From the NCBI GenBank assembly GCA_021298555.1, contig JAJTGE010000001.1, positions 63,445 through 127,444 of the forward strand: 64,000 nt of DNA, written 5' to 3'. The stretch comes from Oxalobacteraceae bacterium. Its GTDB lineage: Bacteria > Pseudomonadota > Gammaproteobacteria > Burkholderiales > Burkholderiaceae_D. Of the stretch, positions 39,475 through 49,031 are shown one piece after another. Position numbers and translations under genes: made by a program. How positions within the stretch are numbered: the stretch's first letter is position 1; each line of letters opens with the position of its first letter. Under the pieces are notes generated by a model that was not told the DNA's origin, searched no databases, and saw nothing but the letters and a program-made list of their open reading frames with translations.

Positions 39475-40556
39475 TGTTTATTGCTGGGCTTAGTGGGCAG
39501 CTGACGACTGCGCACGATACGACTAACAAAGTAAGCCGGGCGTTGCTTGACCTCAGTAAAAATCCGGCCTATGTACTCACCTAATATTCCTATAGACAAT
39601 AGTTGAACGCCACCCAGAAAAGTAATAGCAACGACTAGTGTGGGCCAACCCGTGGCATCGTTACCATACAATAAAGTCTCAATAACTACGAAGACGGCAT
39701 AAGCGATCGATGCAAAAGAAATTATGCCACCCACGACGGTCCATAATCGCAGAGGAACATTCGAAAAAGCAGTTAACCCAGTGGCTGCCAGTCGCAACAA
39801 ACTAAAAAAGTTAAAACTACTTTTTCCATGTCGTCTGGGATCAGTTCGTACCTTGATACCCAGGCGAGTAAAACCTACCCAGTTATAGAGCCCCTTCATA
39901 AACCGGTTGCGCTCAGGCATGATGTTTAAAGCATCGAGCAGTACGCGATCCAGTATGCGAAAGTCTTGAGTGTTTTCGGGGATTTTATTTCGCTCACCGA
40001 AATTAAGTAAGCCATAAAATGCGTGAGTAAATATGCGTTTAAGAAATGACTCATCATTTCTATCGGACCGAACAGCAAACACCATGTCATATCCGCGGCG
40101 CCACTGCTCTATAAAGGCAGGAATCAATTCCGGTGGATGCTGAAAATCACAATCAATCAATACTGCTAAATCACCCTGAGCCTCGCCTATGGCAGCTGTC
40201 AATGCGATTTCTTTTCCAAAATTACGTGATAGTTGAATCAAACTGACGGGCAAAACATCCATCACGCTCATCACACGCTCTACGGTTGCGTCTTGGCTAC
40301 CATCATCTACCACGATGAGCTCATGCCTCAAACCGAGATCATTCATTAAGGTATGCAGGGTGTCGAGCATAGGAAGAATGTTGCCTTCCTCATTGAATGC
40401 CGGCAAAAGACAACTGACTAGCGGGTTTGCCGGCCGGCCAATTGCACGTGAGTGCAACATAAACTCAGAAGCGCTATCTTCTGGCAACACATCAATGGCA
40501 GTAGGTAAATCAGTTTTCATGGGAAGGGAAAGTAGTCGCCTAAGTATGTGGCGCAA
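39471..40556 (-). CDS. GtrB/ArnC-like polyprenyl-phosphate glycosyltransferase
   Basis: CLLPAFNEEGNILPML, IVVDDGSQDATVERV, LIDCDFQHPPELIPAFIEQW, two C-terminal TM. Confidence 0.92.
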   Translation of the reverse strand: MRHILRRLLSLPMKTDLPTAIDVLPEDSASEFMLHSRAIGRPANPLVSCLLPAFNEEGNILPMLDTLHTLMNDLGLRHELIVVDDGSQDATVERVMSVMDVLPVSLIQLSRNFGKEIALTAAIGEAQGDLAVLIDCDFQHPPELIPAFIEQWRRGYDMVFAVRSDRNDESFLKRIFTHAFYGLLNFGERNKIPENTQDFRILDRVLLDALNIMPERNRFMKGLYNWVGFTRLGIKVRTDPRRHGKSSFNFFSLLRLAATGLTAFSNVPLRLWTVVGGIISFASIAYAVFVVIETLLYGNDATGWPTLVVAITFLGGVQLLSIGILGEYIGRIFTEVKQRPAYFVSRIVRSRQLPTKPSNKQ

Positions 40557-41015
40557 GCTTCGCGGAATGTAATGGCACTGGCTTAGTGGGTCAAGCGCAT
40601 GGGGTTATCAGGCCTACCTGTAAGTGCTTCCTACCACAGAGCACCACGAGTCATGGGCTGTAAGCACGCCAAGCTGGTCTGTCAGCCGCATTTGCCCACG
40701 ATATCAGGCATTGTTTTTTTAGATTGTATCGCAGCTGATTGCGCCCTCTTTTTTCTGCCCTGGGATGACCGGTATCTTCGCTAGCCAAGTTGCCAAGTTC
40801 ATCGACTCGGTTAACGATCACTTAAGCCAGTCTTTTGCTCCCGCAAACTATCGGTGCTGGGAACTTTACTACAGGAAAAATTACTTTTTGTTTTGATTAA
40901 AAACAAATAATTAAATTTTTTTTGTTTTCGCTACGCTTATTGACCTACTTTGTGGCACTTAAACTCAAGCTTCATCAGAACTAGCTCAATTAGCCCTCGC
41001 ATCTAATGTATAGTA

Positions 41016-41441
41016 TTGAGCGTTAATCAGTGTTCATCTGGACAATCCAAACTACACGCACAAGGAAAACTCAAATTGACCAAGCGTCCACGCCCAGCAG
41101 ACGTATACCTACGATTCCTGCAACTGACTGAAACAGTTCGAGGTATGCCAGCACTTCCTCCGCTAGAACCTCTAGAGGAACGCATACTTGAACTCATAGC
41201 CTATGCAAGACAAAAAAAAGAACGTTTGTCAGTCAAAGATTTAATGGGCAAGCGCGAGCTGGGTTCGCCAGCAATGCTGCATGGACGCTTAAAATCCATG
41301 CGCGAAAAAGGCTGGATCAGACTAGAAGAAACCGAAGACGCAAGGCGCAAACAACTCGAACTCACACCCGCTGCATTGACCCACTTTGACAAACTTTCCC
41401 GTTGCCTGATTCAGGCGGTAAAAAAATCTGGGCTTGTTTAG
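41016..41441 (+). CDS. MarR-like winged-helix regulator
   Basis: KDLMGKRELGSPAMLHGRLKSMREKGWIRLEETEDARRKQLELTPAAL. Confidence 0.75.
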   Translation: MSVNQCSSGQSKLHAQGKLKLTKRPRPADVYLRFLQLTETVRGMPALPPLEPLEERILELIAYARQKKERLSVKDLMGKRELGSPAMLHGRLKSMREKGWIRLEETEDARRKQLELTPAALTHFDKLSRCLIQAVKKSGLV

Positions 41442-41463
41442 TCATTTAGTACCCACACCGTAT

Positions 41464-41482
41464 CCGGGCGCATTGCGCCCGG
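41464..41482. terminator. GC-rich perfect hairpin (possible terminator without U-tract)
   Basis: CCGGGCGC-ATT-GCGCCCGG, just after the MarR-like gene. Confidence 0.5.
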
Positions 41483-41528
41483 GCTAGCATGATCCGGGTT
41501 TAGCCACAATCTACCACCGTCTGTTGGT

Positions 41529-41609
41529 TCATCTTTTCATGGTGATATAAACCGCTACGGCGATCACCAGAGCCACTCCCAGCTCCAATCCCACAATTAT
41601 CCATTCCAT
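41529..41609 (-). CDS. Candidate 26-aa single-TM membrane microprotein (not in ORF track)
   Basis: MEWIIVGLELGVALVIAVAVYITMKR; Shine-Dalgarno AAGGAG 6 nt before ATG; one hydrophobic helix. Confidence 0.55.
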   Translation of the reverse strand: MEWIIVGLELGVALVIAVAVYITMKR

Positions 41610-41926
41610 CCAGCTCTCCTTCGCGCTCATCCATGACGTGAATGCCATCGCTACACATTACCGGCCTGCTCGCCGTGCTGTTTCGCAGTAAACGTCCAGA
41701 TGTTGTATTTCCGTGGAACACTTTGCCCGCTTGATTGTCGAATGGTAGCCGCTCACGTCAGACCATGCTTGGCATGACGAAGAAACTAAACTTATAGCCA
41801 AATTTCTTTGGGGCAAAAATCAAAAGTATTCCGCCCTTAAAACAGCACAAATGTTTGAAAAAAATCAAATATGGCACCACGTCAACACATCACATTCACA
41901 CTATCGCGATCTATAAGGAAGAAGCC

Positions 41927-42679
41927 ATGATCAATGAACCATGGATCAAGGACTTATTCGATGAAAAACCAGCTCGCTCCCTGGAAAGCATCCATAACGC
42001 TCTACATCCATCTAAGCAACAACTTGCTGCCTTGGAAGCCTATACAGAAAAAATTCGGCAATTAGAACGTAAACGTATTGCCCATGACTTGCATGATGAC
42101 TTGGGTGGACATCTGAGCGCTCTTAAGATGATGCTAAGTCATGTTTGGAAAAATCTTCCGCAGACAGCAGCGCTGACTAACCAGTATGCGTATCTGGATC
42201 AATTAATCAATGCCTGCATTGATTCTATTCATACTATTTCAGCCGATCTGATACCAGATCTCATTCAAGCCGGCTTACCTTCCGCACTCGCCTACTTAGC
42301 TAACGAATTAGAACGTCAAGCACAGATACCGTGTGAATTTCTATGCCGTCTACATACGGCCGATATAGACAAAAAAGTAGCGGCTACGCTGTTTAGAATT
42401 GCTCAAGAAGCTTGCACAAATATTCGCAAACATGCCAACGCTACCAGCGCAGAATTACATTTGTTCAGTAATGAGAGTGAAGTACAACTTGAAATTATTG
42501 ACAATGGTTGTGGTATCCCTGAAAAACTTAGCTATAGCTCGCAATCATTAGGATTACAGAGCATGCATGAACGAACTGCAGAACTCGGAGGCCGCCTGGT
42601 AATCGCTTCTCGCGGCGGCAAAGGAACCTTGCTATCAATTCGTGTCCCTTATTTTCCTGTAGCTGGGTTTAAAGATTAA
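41927..42679 (+). CDS. Soluble histidine kinase (HisKA_3) without recognisable sensor domain
   Basis: RKRIAHDLHDDLGGHLSALKMMLSHVW, FRIAQEACTNIRKHANAT, DNGCGIPEKL. Confidence 0.88.
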   Translation: MINEPWIKDLFDEKPARSLESIHNALHPSKQQLAALEAYTEKIRQLERKRIAHDLHDDLGGHLSALKMMLSHVWKNLPQTAALTNQYAYLDQLINACIDSIHTISADLIPDLIQAGLPSALAYLANELERQAQIPCEFLCRLHTADIDKKVAATLFRIAQEACTNIRKHANATSAELHLFSNESEVQLEIIDNGCGIPEKLSYSSQSLGLQSMHERTAELGGRLVIASRGGKGTLLSIRVPYFPVAGFKD

Positions 42680-42689
42680 TTTTTAGTGA

Positions 42690-43367
42690 TTGACTATGAT
42701 ATCTATGAGCCAACCTTTGGCTCCGCGACGAAATGTACTCATTGTTGACGACCATTCCATCGTACGCGAAGGACTAAAAAAAATTATTGGCGATAGTGGC
42801 CAATTTACTATTAGTGCAGATGTCGAAAGTGGTTTGCTTGCTATTCAGCGAGTACGTGATACCGCGATAGACTTGGTTTTGTTAGATATTTCGCTACCGG
42901 ATAAAAATGGTATTGATGTACTGAAGCAAATTAAAAAAGAATACCCGAATCTGCCCGTCTTAATTCTGAGCTTGCACCCTGAAAATCACTATGCGGTGCG
43001 CGCGCTACAAGCCGGCGCTTCAGGTTATGTAAATAAAAAAAGCACATCGACTGAACTACTCGATGCTATGCACACTGCTATCAGTGGGCTCAAATTTATC
43101 ACACCCACTTTAGCTCAAGAACTGGCTCACGGTCTGAACAAGGACAGATCACGCGCACTCCATGCAAGCTTATCAGATCGAGAATATCAGACCCTCATCA
43201 TGATAGGCAGCGGCAAGACTGTGACAGAAATTGCCCAACAACTGACGCTATCAGTTAAAACCATCAGCATGTATAGATCTCGCCTGCTGCAAAAAATGAG
43301 CCTGCGAAATAACGCCGAGTTGACTCATTACGCCCTAAGAAACCAGCTGGTACCCGATTTGACCTAG
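42690..43367 (+). CDS. NarL/FixJ-family response regulator
   Basis: NVLIVDDHSIVREGLKKII, LVLLDISLPDKNGI, LuxR HTH KTVTEIAQQLTLSVKTISMYRSRLLQKM. Confidence 0.93.
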   Translation: MTMISMSQPLAPRRNVLIVDDHSIVREGLKKIIGDSGQFTISADVESGLLAIQRVRDTAIDLVLLDISLPDKNGIDVLKQIKKEYPNLPVLILSLHPENHYAVRALQAGASGYVNKKSTSTELLDAMHTAISGLKFITPTLAQELAHGLNKDRSRALHASLSDREYQTLIMIGSGKTVTEIAQQLTLSVKTISMYRSRLLQKMSLRNNAELTHYALRNQLVPDLT

Positions 43368-43434
43368 GGCCTGCTTCGCATTATAAGTTGCACATACGCT
43401 AAACAGGATTTGCACTATTGATACTTTCAGATAC

Positions 43435-43461
43435 TCAAGATTCGGGGCAAATTGCCGTTAT
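43435..43461 (+). promoter_or_regulatory. Putative sigma-28 (FliA) promoter upstream of the flgM-like gene
   Basis: TCAAGATT-N11-GCCGTTAT, 53 nt before ATG 43515. Confidence 0.65.
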
Positions 43462-43514
43462 TACTATTGAATACAGATACTGGTGCAGCGGGCAGTATTA
43501 ACACAGGAAAAATC

Positions 43515-43808
43515 ATGAATACCAACGATCCGGCGGGTAATGAGACGCCAGTCGGTCATTCCGGCGAAAATAAATTATCACCTCCAGTCAGTGGCGGGAC
43601 TGTCTCTGCGCACCCGATTACTACTCCGCTCAGTCATTCCCGACCTTCGCGTCTGACTGGCTCAAGCTCCTTAAGTCGCTCGGTCAATTCTCTACGGATT
43701 ACTGAACTTCGTCAAAAAATTGCAGACGGTAGCTACACGCTTGATGCTGCCAGAATTGCTGAGAGCCTTATGAATGCAGCACGTGATTTTTTTATTCGTC
43801 GCCACTGA
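43515..43808 (+). CDS. flgM: FlgM-like anti-sigma-28 factor
   Basis: C-terminal RITELRQKIADGSYTLDAARIAESLMNAARDFF matches the FlgM sigma-binding pattern; preceded by a FliA-type promoter. Confidence 0.72.
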   Translation: MNTNDPAGNETPVGHSGENKLSPPVSGGTVSAHPITTPLSHSRPSRLTGSSSLSRSVNSLRITELRQKIADGSYTLDAARIAESLMNAARDFFIRRH

Positions 43809-43850
43809 ATTTCAGCGCGCCCCTTTTGCCCAGAGTTACAACGCTTTACG

Positions 43851-44372
43851 CTACAGGGGTAATTTCTTCCCGGCACGCGAAGGTGGATGACATAAGCCGC
43901 AACGGTAAGCATGGTGTAAGTCAAACGTATGGCTAATGAAGTGTCCATGACAATCACTGCACTTAGCTAGCGTTAACTGCTTGCTATCAAAAAATCGTAA
44001 TAAGGTCCACGCTCGGGTGAGCGACAGCACGGGTACCTGATCGGGGTCACTGCCAACCTGCTCTTGATACAAACGATAGCTTTTAATGACAGCCGAAATG
44101 CCGTTAGCCTGCGTGTGCTGTACTAAATAACAGTAAATATTCATAAACAGTGAAGCATGAATATTCGGCTGCCAGCTGACAAACCAGTCAGTAGAAAAAG
44201 GGAGCATGCCTTTGGGTGGAGATACGCCGCGTATTTCTTTATACAACCTTGACAGGCGCTCTCTGGAAAGAGTTGTTTCATTCTCGAGTACTTGTAGACG
44301 CGCACCTAATTCAATTAGTTGCGAGGCAAGCCGAATTTGTACGCCATCGGATACGACACTTTTAGTAGTCAT
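43851..44372 (-). CDS. flhC: Flagellar transcriptional activator FlhC
   Basis: IRLASQLIELGARLQVLENETTLSRERLSRLYKEIRGVSPPKGMLPFSTDWF; zinc Cys pairs CSDC and CGLC. Confidence 0.92.
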   Translation of the reverse strand: MTTKSVVSDGVQIRLASQLIELGARLQVLENETTLSRERLSRLYKEIRGVSPPKGMLPFSTDWFVSWQPNIHASLFMNIYCYLVQHTQANGISAVIKSYRLYQEQVGSDPDQVPVLSLTRAWTLLRFFDSKQLTLAKCSDCHGHFISHTFDLHHAYRCGLCHPPSRAGKKLPL

Positions 44373-44393
44373 AATAAACTGCGACCAGTTTGA

Positions 44394-44714
44394 CTAACAC
44401 TCCTTGCCCTCAAAGGGCTGAGCAGCCATCAATATCGCTGCATGTGTATTGGTCAGAGAGATTTCCCGACCTTGTCGTGTCAACAGTTCAATAATGCTTG
44501 CATCATCAAAACGCAGCCGCGCCAGCATCATATTGCCTGACGCTAGCCTGATGACTTGTGCGCTCGATAATTTATCGAGCACGTCGACTAATTTACCTGG
44601 CAAGCCCAAACGAAATATTGCGCTGTCACGATCGGCGCGTATCATCTCTCGCGCCAAGATTAGATAACTCAGATTCGCATCTCGAATCTCAGACAGAATT
44701 TCATGACTTTTCAC
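44394..44714 (-). CDS. flhD: Flagellar transcriptional activator FlhD
   Basis: EIRDANLSYLILAREMIRADRDSAIFRLGL; directly upstream of flhC. Confidence 0.92.
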   Translation of the reverse strand: MKSHEILSEIRDANLSYLILAREMIRADRDSAIFRLGLPGKLVDVLDKLSSAQVIRLASGNMMLARLRFDDASIIELLTRQGREISLTNTHAAILMAAQPFEGKEC

Positions 44715-44862
44715 ACGACTTCCTTCGATCTATTACGACACAACTACGAGCTTGCGTGCCATATTCTGAGATCAGTTTCTGCTTAAGGATAGCAGTGCTG
44801 GTCGGTAATTTTTGTCAGTGCAGCCAGATTAAATTTGTCAGTCGTAGTCTTACATCAGCGGG

Positions 44863-45804
44863 TTACAGTTCGTAGCTCTCATGACCACCTGCCAATGCAT
44901 GTTCGACCATTTTGCGCGTCAAGGTAGGGGCAAGTAACTCTATAAAAATAAATACATAGCTGCGCAAATACGCTCCTTCTTTTAATGCAACGCGCGAAAG
45001 ATTCATACCAAACAAATGGCCCGCAGGAATCGCTTTGAGAGCCACATCACGCAAAGAGTTGTAGGCCAAACCAGCAATAATGCCTACTCCCATACCCAAT
45101 TCCACATAAGTTTTGATCACATCGGCATCTATCGCTTCAAGTACCACGTCGGGTTTGAGTCCACGGCGCGCAAACGCCTGATCTATTTTGTTTCTGCCAG
45201 CGAATGCCGCATCGTAGGTAATGAGTGGGTAAGCTGCGATATCTTCTAATGTGATGGACTTGAGTTTGAGCAGCGGGTGCTCGGTGGGTACAACAATCAT
45301 GTGCTCCCACTGAAAACAAGGCAGTGACACCAGACCATCAACTTCAGCAATCGCTTCAGTGGCAATCGCCATGTCGGCCTGATTGTTCAGCACCATGTCT
45401 CCGACTTGCTTGGGATTACCCTGCAATAAAGACAGCCTAACCTTGGGAAATTTTTGTGAAAACTGCTGTACTACCGACGGCAAAGAGTAGCGTGCTTGCG
45501 TGTGCGTGGTGGCAATCGTAAAGCTGCCCGAATCCTGAGCAGCGAATTCCTTGCCTATGCTTTTGAGACCCTCAACTTCTTGCAGTATCAATTCCACCGA
45601 CTTGAGCACCTGCCTGCCCGGCTCAGTCAGGCCACGTATACGTTTACCATGCCGGCTGAAAATATCGATGCCCAGTTCCTCTTCCAGCTCAATGATGGCT
45701 TTGGAAACACCCGGCTGAGACGTAAAAAGGGCTTTGGCAGCATCTGTCAGGTTGAAATTTTGTCTGACCGCCTCGCGCACAAAACGAAATTGGTGGAGAT
45801 TCAT
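44863..45804 (-). CDS. cysB: LysR-family regulator CysB/Cbl
   Basis: MNLHQFRFVREAVRQNFNLTDAAKALFTSQPGVSKAIIELEEELGIDIFSRHGKRI; divergent from sulfate assimilation genes. Confidence 0.92.
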   Translation of the reverse strand: MNLHQFRFVREAVRQNFNLTDAAKALFTSQPGVSKAIIELEEELGIDIFSRHGKRIRGLTEPGRQVLKSVELILQEVEGLKSIGKEFAAQDSGSFTIATTHTQARYSLPSVVQQFSQKFPKVRLSLLQGNPKQVGDMVLNNQADMAIATEAIAEVDGLVSLPCFQWEHMIVVPTEHPLLKLKSITLEDIAAYPLITYDAAFAGRNKIDQAFARRGLKPDVVLEAIDADVIKTYVELGMGVGIIAGLAYNSLRDVALKAIPAGHLFGMNLSRVALKEGAYLRSYVFIFIELLAPTLTRKMVEHALAGGHESYEL

Positions 45805-46016
45805 TGCAGCTCCCGTCGCATCCAGAAAATCATTCAGAACTTAAGTCATTGATTTTCATGTATTTTTAATGATTTTTTTGGTTAAATAATGCCAATTAGA
45901 AAATACTCTTAGGCAGGACTTCTATATATCTGCAAATCATATAAGCAAATAAATTCTCTGTCGTTTGGAATATAGACGAAGTTTATTAGCATTTCGGCTT
46001 CTTTGTGTGAGGCCTT

Positions 46017-46790
46017 ATGACGCTTACTTATGTGATTTCCGGTTTTGCCGTGGGTCTGCTAGTCGGATTGACGGGCGTGGGTGGCGGTTCGCTCATGACG
46101 CCTTTACTGACCTTGTTGTTTGGAGTTAATCCAACCGTGGCGGTAGGTACTGATCTCGCGTTCGCCTCCATTACCAAAACTGCCGGCACACTGGCCCACA
46201 GAATACGTAACAACATTCATTGGGAAATCGTCGTTCGCCTGTGTATAGGCGCGCTGCCAGCCGCTGTAATCGCCACGTTGGTGCTGAAATACTTTGGCGC
46301 ACTCGATAAACACATAGGACAAATCATTCGCTACGCGATTGCGTTCTCAGTATTGCTGACCGTGGTGGCCATTATTGGTCGCGGTCGCATGCTGGCGTGG
46401 ATGAACTCTCACCCCGAACGCCAACTGCATGGACGTAAACAAGCCATTGCTACCATCATCGCCGGTAGCATTATTGGGGCTCTGGTGACGATTTCTTCTA
46501 TAGGTGCAGGCGCTATCGGAGCAACTATTTTGGTACTGCTGTATCCCAATTTAAAACCGGCGGAAGTGGCAGGAACAGATATCGCGTATGCCGTGCCACT
46601 AACCGCTATTGCGGCACTAGGACACTGGTGGTTGGGCTCTATTAATTGGGAGCTACTAGTGATGTTGCTGCTGGGCTCAGTGCCCGGCATCACGATAGGT
46701 TCACTCGTTGCACGCTCTGTGCCTGAACAATTCTTACGCGGCTTACTTGCCACTACCTTAACGGGTGTGGCGGCTAAGCTGGTTCTGTAA
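46017..46790 (+). CDS. TauE/SafE-family sulfite exporter
   Basis: VGLTGVGGGSLMTPLLTLLFGVNPTVAVGTDLAFASITK. Confidence 0.9.
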   Translation: MTLTYVISGFAVGLLVGLTGVGGGSLMTPLLTLLFGVNPTVAVGTDLAFASITKTAGTLAHRIRNNIHWEIVVRLCIGALPAAVIATLVLKYFGALDKHIGQIIRYAIAFSVLLTVVAIIGRGRMLAWMNSHPERQLHGRKQAIATIIAGSIIGALVTISSIGAGAIGATILVLLYPNLKPAEVAGTDIAYAVPLTAIAALGHWWLGSINWELLVMLLLGSVPGITIGSLVARSVPEQFLRGLLATTLTGVAAKLVL

Positions 46791-46813
46791 ATCGGATTAT
46801 CCAAGGACTTTCT

Positions 46814-48511
46814 ATGTATCGCTACGACCAGTACGACCATCAAATCGTTAAGGAACGCGTCGCACAATTTAAAAGCCAGGTTGAACGCCGCCTGTCTGAT
46901 GAACTCAGCGAAGATGAATTCCGACCACTCAGATTACAAAATGGTCTCTACATGCAGCGGCATGCTTACATGCTGCGGGTAGCTATTCCTTATGGCTTAT
47001 TGTCATCAGCACAAATGCGTAAACTGGGGCACATAGCACGCGCTTACGATCGCGGCTATGGCCATTTCACCACGCGTCAGAATATTCAATACAACTGGAT
47101 TGAACTTGAGCAAACGCCTGAAATACTGGCTGAATTAGCTTCGGTTGAAATGCACGCAATTCAAACGTCGGGTAATTGCATACGTAACATCACCGCCGAT
47201 CAGTTTTCCGGCGTGGCTGCCGATGAGTTAGCCGACCCACGGCCATATATAGAAATTTTGCGTCAGTGGAGTACCTTCCATCCTGAATTTGCATATCTGC
47301 CACGCAAATTCAAAATCGCTGTCAACGCGGCGGCTGAAGATCGCGCTGCTGTTCAGGTACACGATATCGGTCTTAATCTCATCAAAAATTCTGCAGGCGA
47401 ATTAGGTTTTCAAGTGTTGGTGGGTGGTGGGCTAGGTCGGACTCCCATCATAGGCAGTGTGGTTCGTGAATTCCTGCCTTGGGAACACCTGCTGACCTAC
47501 ACCGAAGCCATCATGCGTGTGTATAACCAGTACGGACGTCGCGATAACAAATACAAAGCCCGCATAAAAATACTGCTCAAAGCTTTAGGTGTAGAAGAAT
47601 TCACGCGTCAGGTTGAAGCTGAATGGTTAGCTACCAAAGATAGTCCCAGCACCATCACTCACGAAGAACTCAACCGCATGAGCAGCTATTTTGCGCCGCC
47701 TGCCTACGAAAATCTTCCTAGTGATGAAACTGCTTTGCAATCACTACGCACACAAAATAAACCTTTCTCTAACTGGGTACTGCGTAATGTTCGCCCGCAC
47801 AAAGTGAGTGGCTATGCCATTGTCTCAGTGTCATTGAAAAAAACAGGTGTACCGCCCGGCGATGCGACGGCTGATCAAATCGATTTCATAGCTGATTTAG
47901 CTGATCGCTACAGCTTTGGTGAATTGCGTGTTACCCATGAACAAAATCTCGTTCTTGCCGATGTTAAGCAATCGGAGTTGCTGCCGTTGTGGGAAGAACT
48001 CAAGGCGCATGGTTTAGCCACACCCAATATTGGTCTGCTCACCGATATCATTTGCTGCCCGGGGGGTGATTTCTGTTCACTGGCCAACGCCAAATCGATT
48101 CCGATTGCGCAAGCGATTGCTGAACGTTTTGATAGTCTGGATTTTCAGCACGATATCGGTGAAATTGAACTCAATATTTCTGGCTGCATCAATGCTTGCG
48201 GTCACCATCACGTAGGATCGATAGGCATACTGGGTGTCGACAAAGATGGTTCAGAGTGGTACCAAGTATCGATAGGTGGCGCACAAGGCAATCAAAGCGC
48301 GATAGGCAAAATCATAGGCCCATCATTTTCTGCCGGACAAATGCCAGAAGTCATCAGCCGCTTGTTGGAAGTGTATGTACGCGACCGTATAGAAGAAGAG
48401 CGTTTTATTGATACCGTCAACCGTATAGGTATCAATCCGTTTAAGGATCATGTGTACGCCACACCGATTAAACATGCCGCCTTTGTCGCTGGCGAGGATG
48501 CATATGCCTAA
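46814..48511 (+). CDS. cysI: Sulfite/nitrite reductase hemoprotein (CysI-type)
   Basis: GHFTTRQNIQYNW, siroheme/Fe4S4 motifs CCPGGDFC and NISGCINACGHHH. Confidence 0.93.
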   Translation: MYRYDQYDHQIVKERVAQFKSQVERRLSDELSEDEFRPLRLQNGLYMQRHAYMLRVAIPYGLLSSAQMRKLGHIARAYDRGYGHFTTRQNIQYNWIELEQTPEILAELASVEMHAIQTSGNCIRNITADQFSGVAADELADPRPYIEILRQWSTFHPEFAYLPRKFKIAVNAAAEDRAAVQVHDIGLNLIKNSAGELGFQVLVGGGLGRTPIIGSVVREFLPWEHLLTYTEAIMRVYNQYGRRDNKYKARIKILLKALGVEEFTRQVEAEWLATKDSPSTITHEELNRMSSYFAPPAYENLPSDETALQSLRTQNKPFSNWVLRNVRPHKVSGYAIVSVSLKKTGVPPGDATADQIDFIADLADRYSFGELRVTHEQNLVLADVKQSELLPLWEELKAHGLATPNIGLLTDIICCPGGDFCSLANAKSIPIAQAIAERFDSLDFQHDIGEIELNISGCINACGHHHVGSIGILGVDKDGSEWYQVSIGGAQGNQSAIGKIIGPSFSAGQMPEVISRLLEVYVRDRIEEERFIDTVNRIGINPFKDHVYATPIKHAAFVAGEDAYA

Positions 48512-49031
48512 CATTATCAAAGACAAAGCCATAGTCTCCGACGATTGGACGGTACTAAAATTAACCGAAGGCATAGCACCCGAATCGGTTGTTGTGCCTG
48601 CAGGTAAACAGATCGTTCCTCTCAAAGTCTGGTTGACTCAACAAACGCAATTAGCTGCGCGCAGTGATGTTGGCGTATGGTTTGCCAGCGATGAACGTGC
48701 CGAAGACTTGGGCGCTGCAGTCACTACCTTGCCACTGATTGCGATTGATTTCCCCAGTTTTTCAGATGGTCGTGGTTACTCTATCGCTTATCAGCTACGG
48801 GCCAAATACGGCTTTGAAGGGGAGCTGCGAGCCATAGGCGATGTGTTACGAGATCAACTGTTTTACATGCAGCGTGTGGGCTTTAATGCCTTTGCCACGC
48901 GTGCCGACAGATCGATAGACGATGCGCTTAAAGGCTTAACTGATTTTTCAGACACATACCAAACCTCCTGGGATCAAAAAACCCCTCTCTTTCGCCGAGT
49001 GTCGCGCCCTGCCGCTGAGGAAACGCTATGA
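48498..49031 (+). CDS. DUF934 family protein, sulfite-reductase-linked
   Basis: FPSFSDGRGYSIAYQLRAKYGFEGELRAIGDVLRDQLFYMQRVGFNAF. Confidence 0.9.
   Translation: MHMPNIIKDKAIVSDDWTVLKLTEGIAPESVVVPAGKQIVPLKVWLTQQTQLAARSDVGVWFASDERAEDLGAAVTTLPLIAIDFPSFSDGRGYSIAYQLRAKYGFEGELRAIGDVLRDQLFYMQRVGFNAFATRADRSIDDALKGLTDFSDTYQTSWDQKTPLFRRVSRPAAEETL

Noticed and set aside
40557-41015. Possible tRNA or ncRNA in the AT-rich gap between gtrB and the MarR-like gene
   Set aside because: No cloverleaf arms or T-loop GTTCAAATC seen; only AT-rich regulatory-like DNA
41840-41900. Possible sigma-54 site TGGCAC-CACGT-CAACA upstream of the histidine kinase
   Set aside because: -24 element fits but -12 lacks the TTGC core
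46409-46867. 152-aa minus-strand ORF over the TauE/SafE gene
   Set aside because: Antisense shadow ORF
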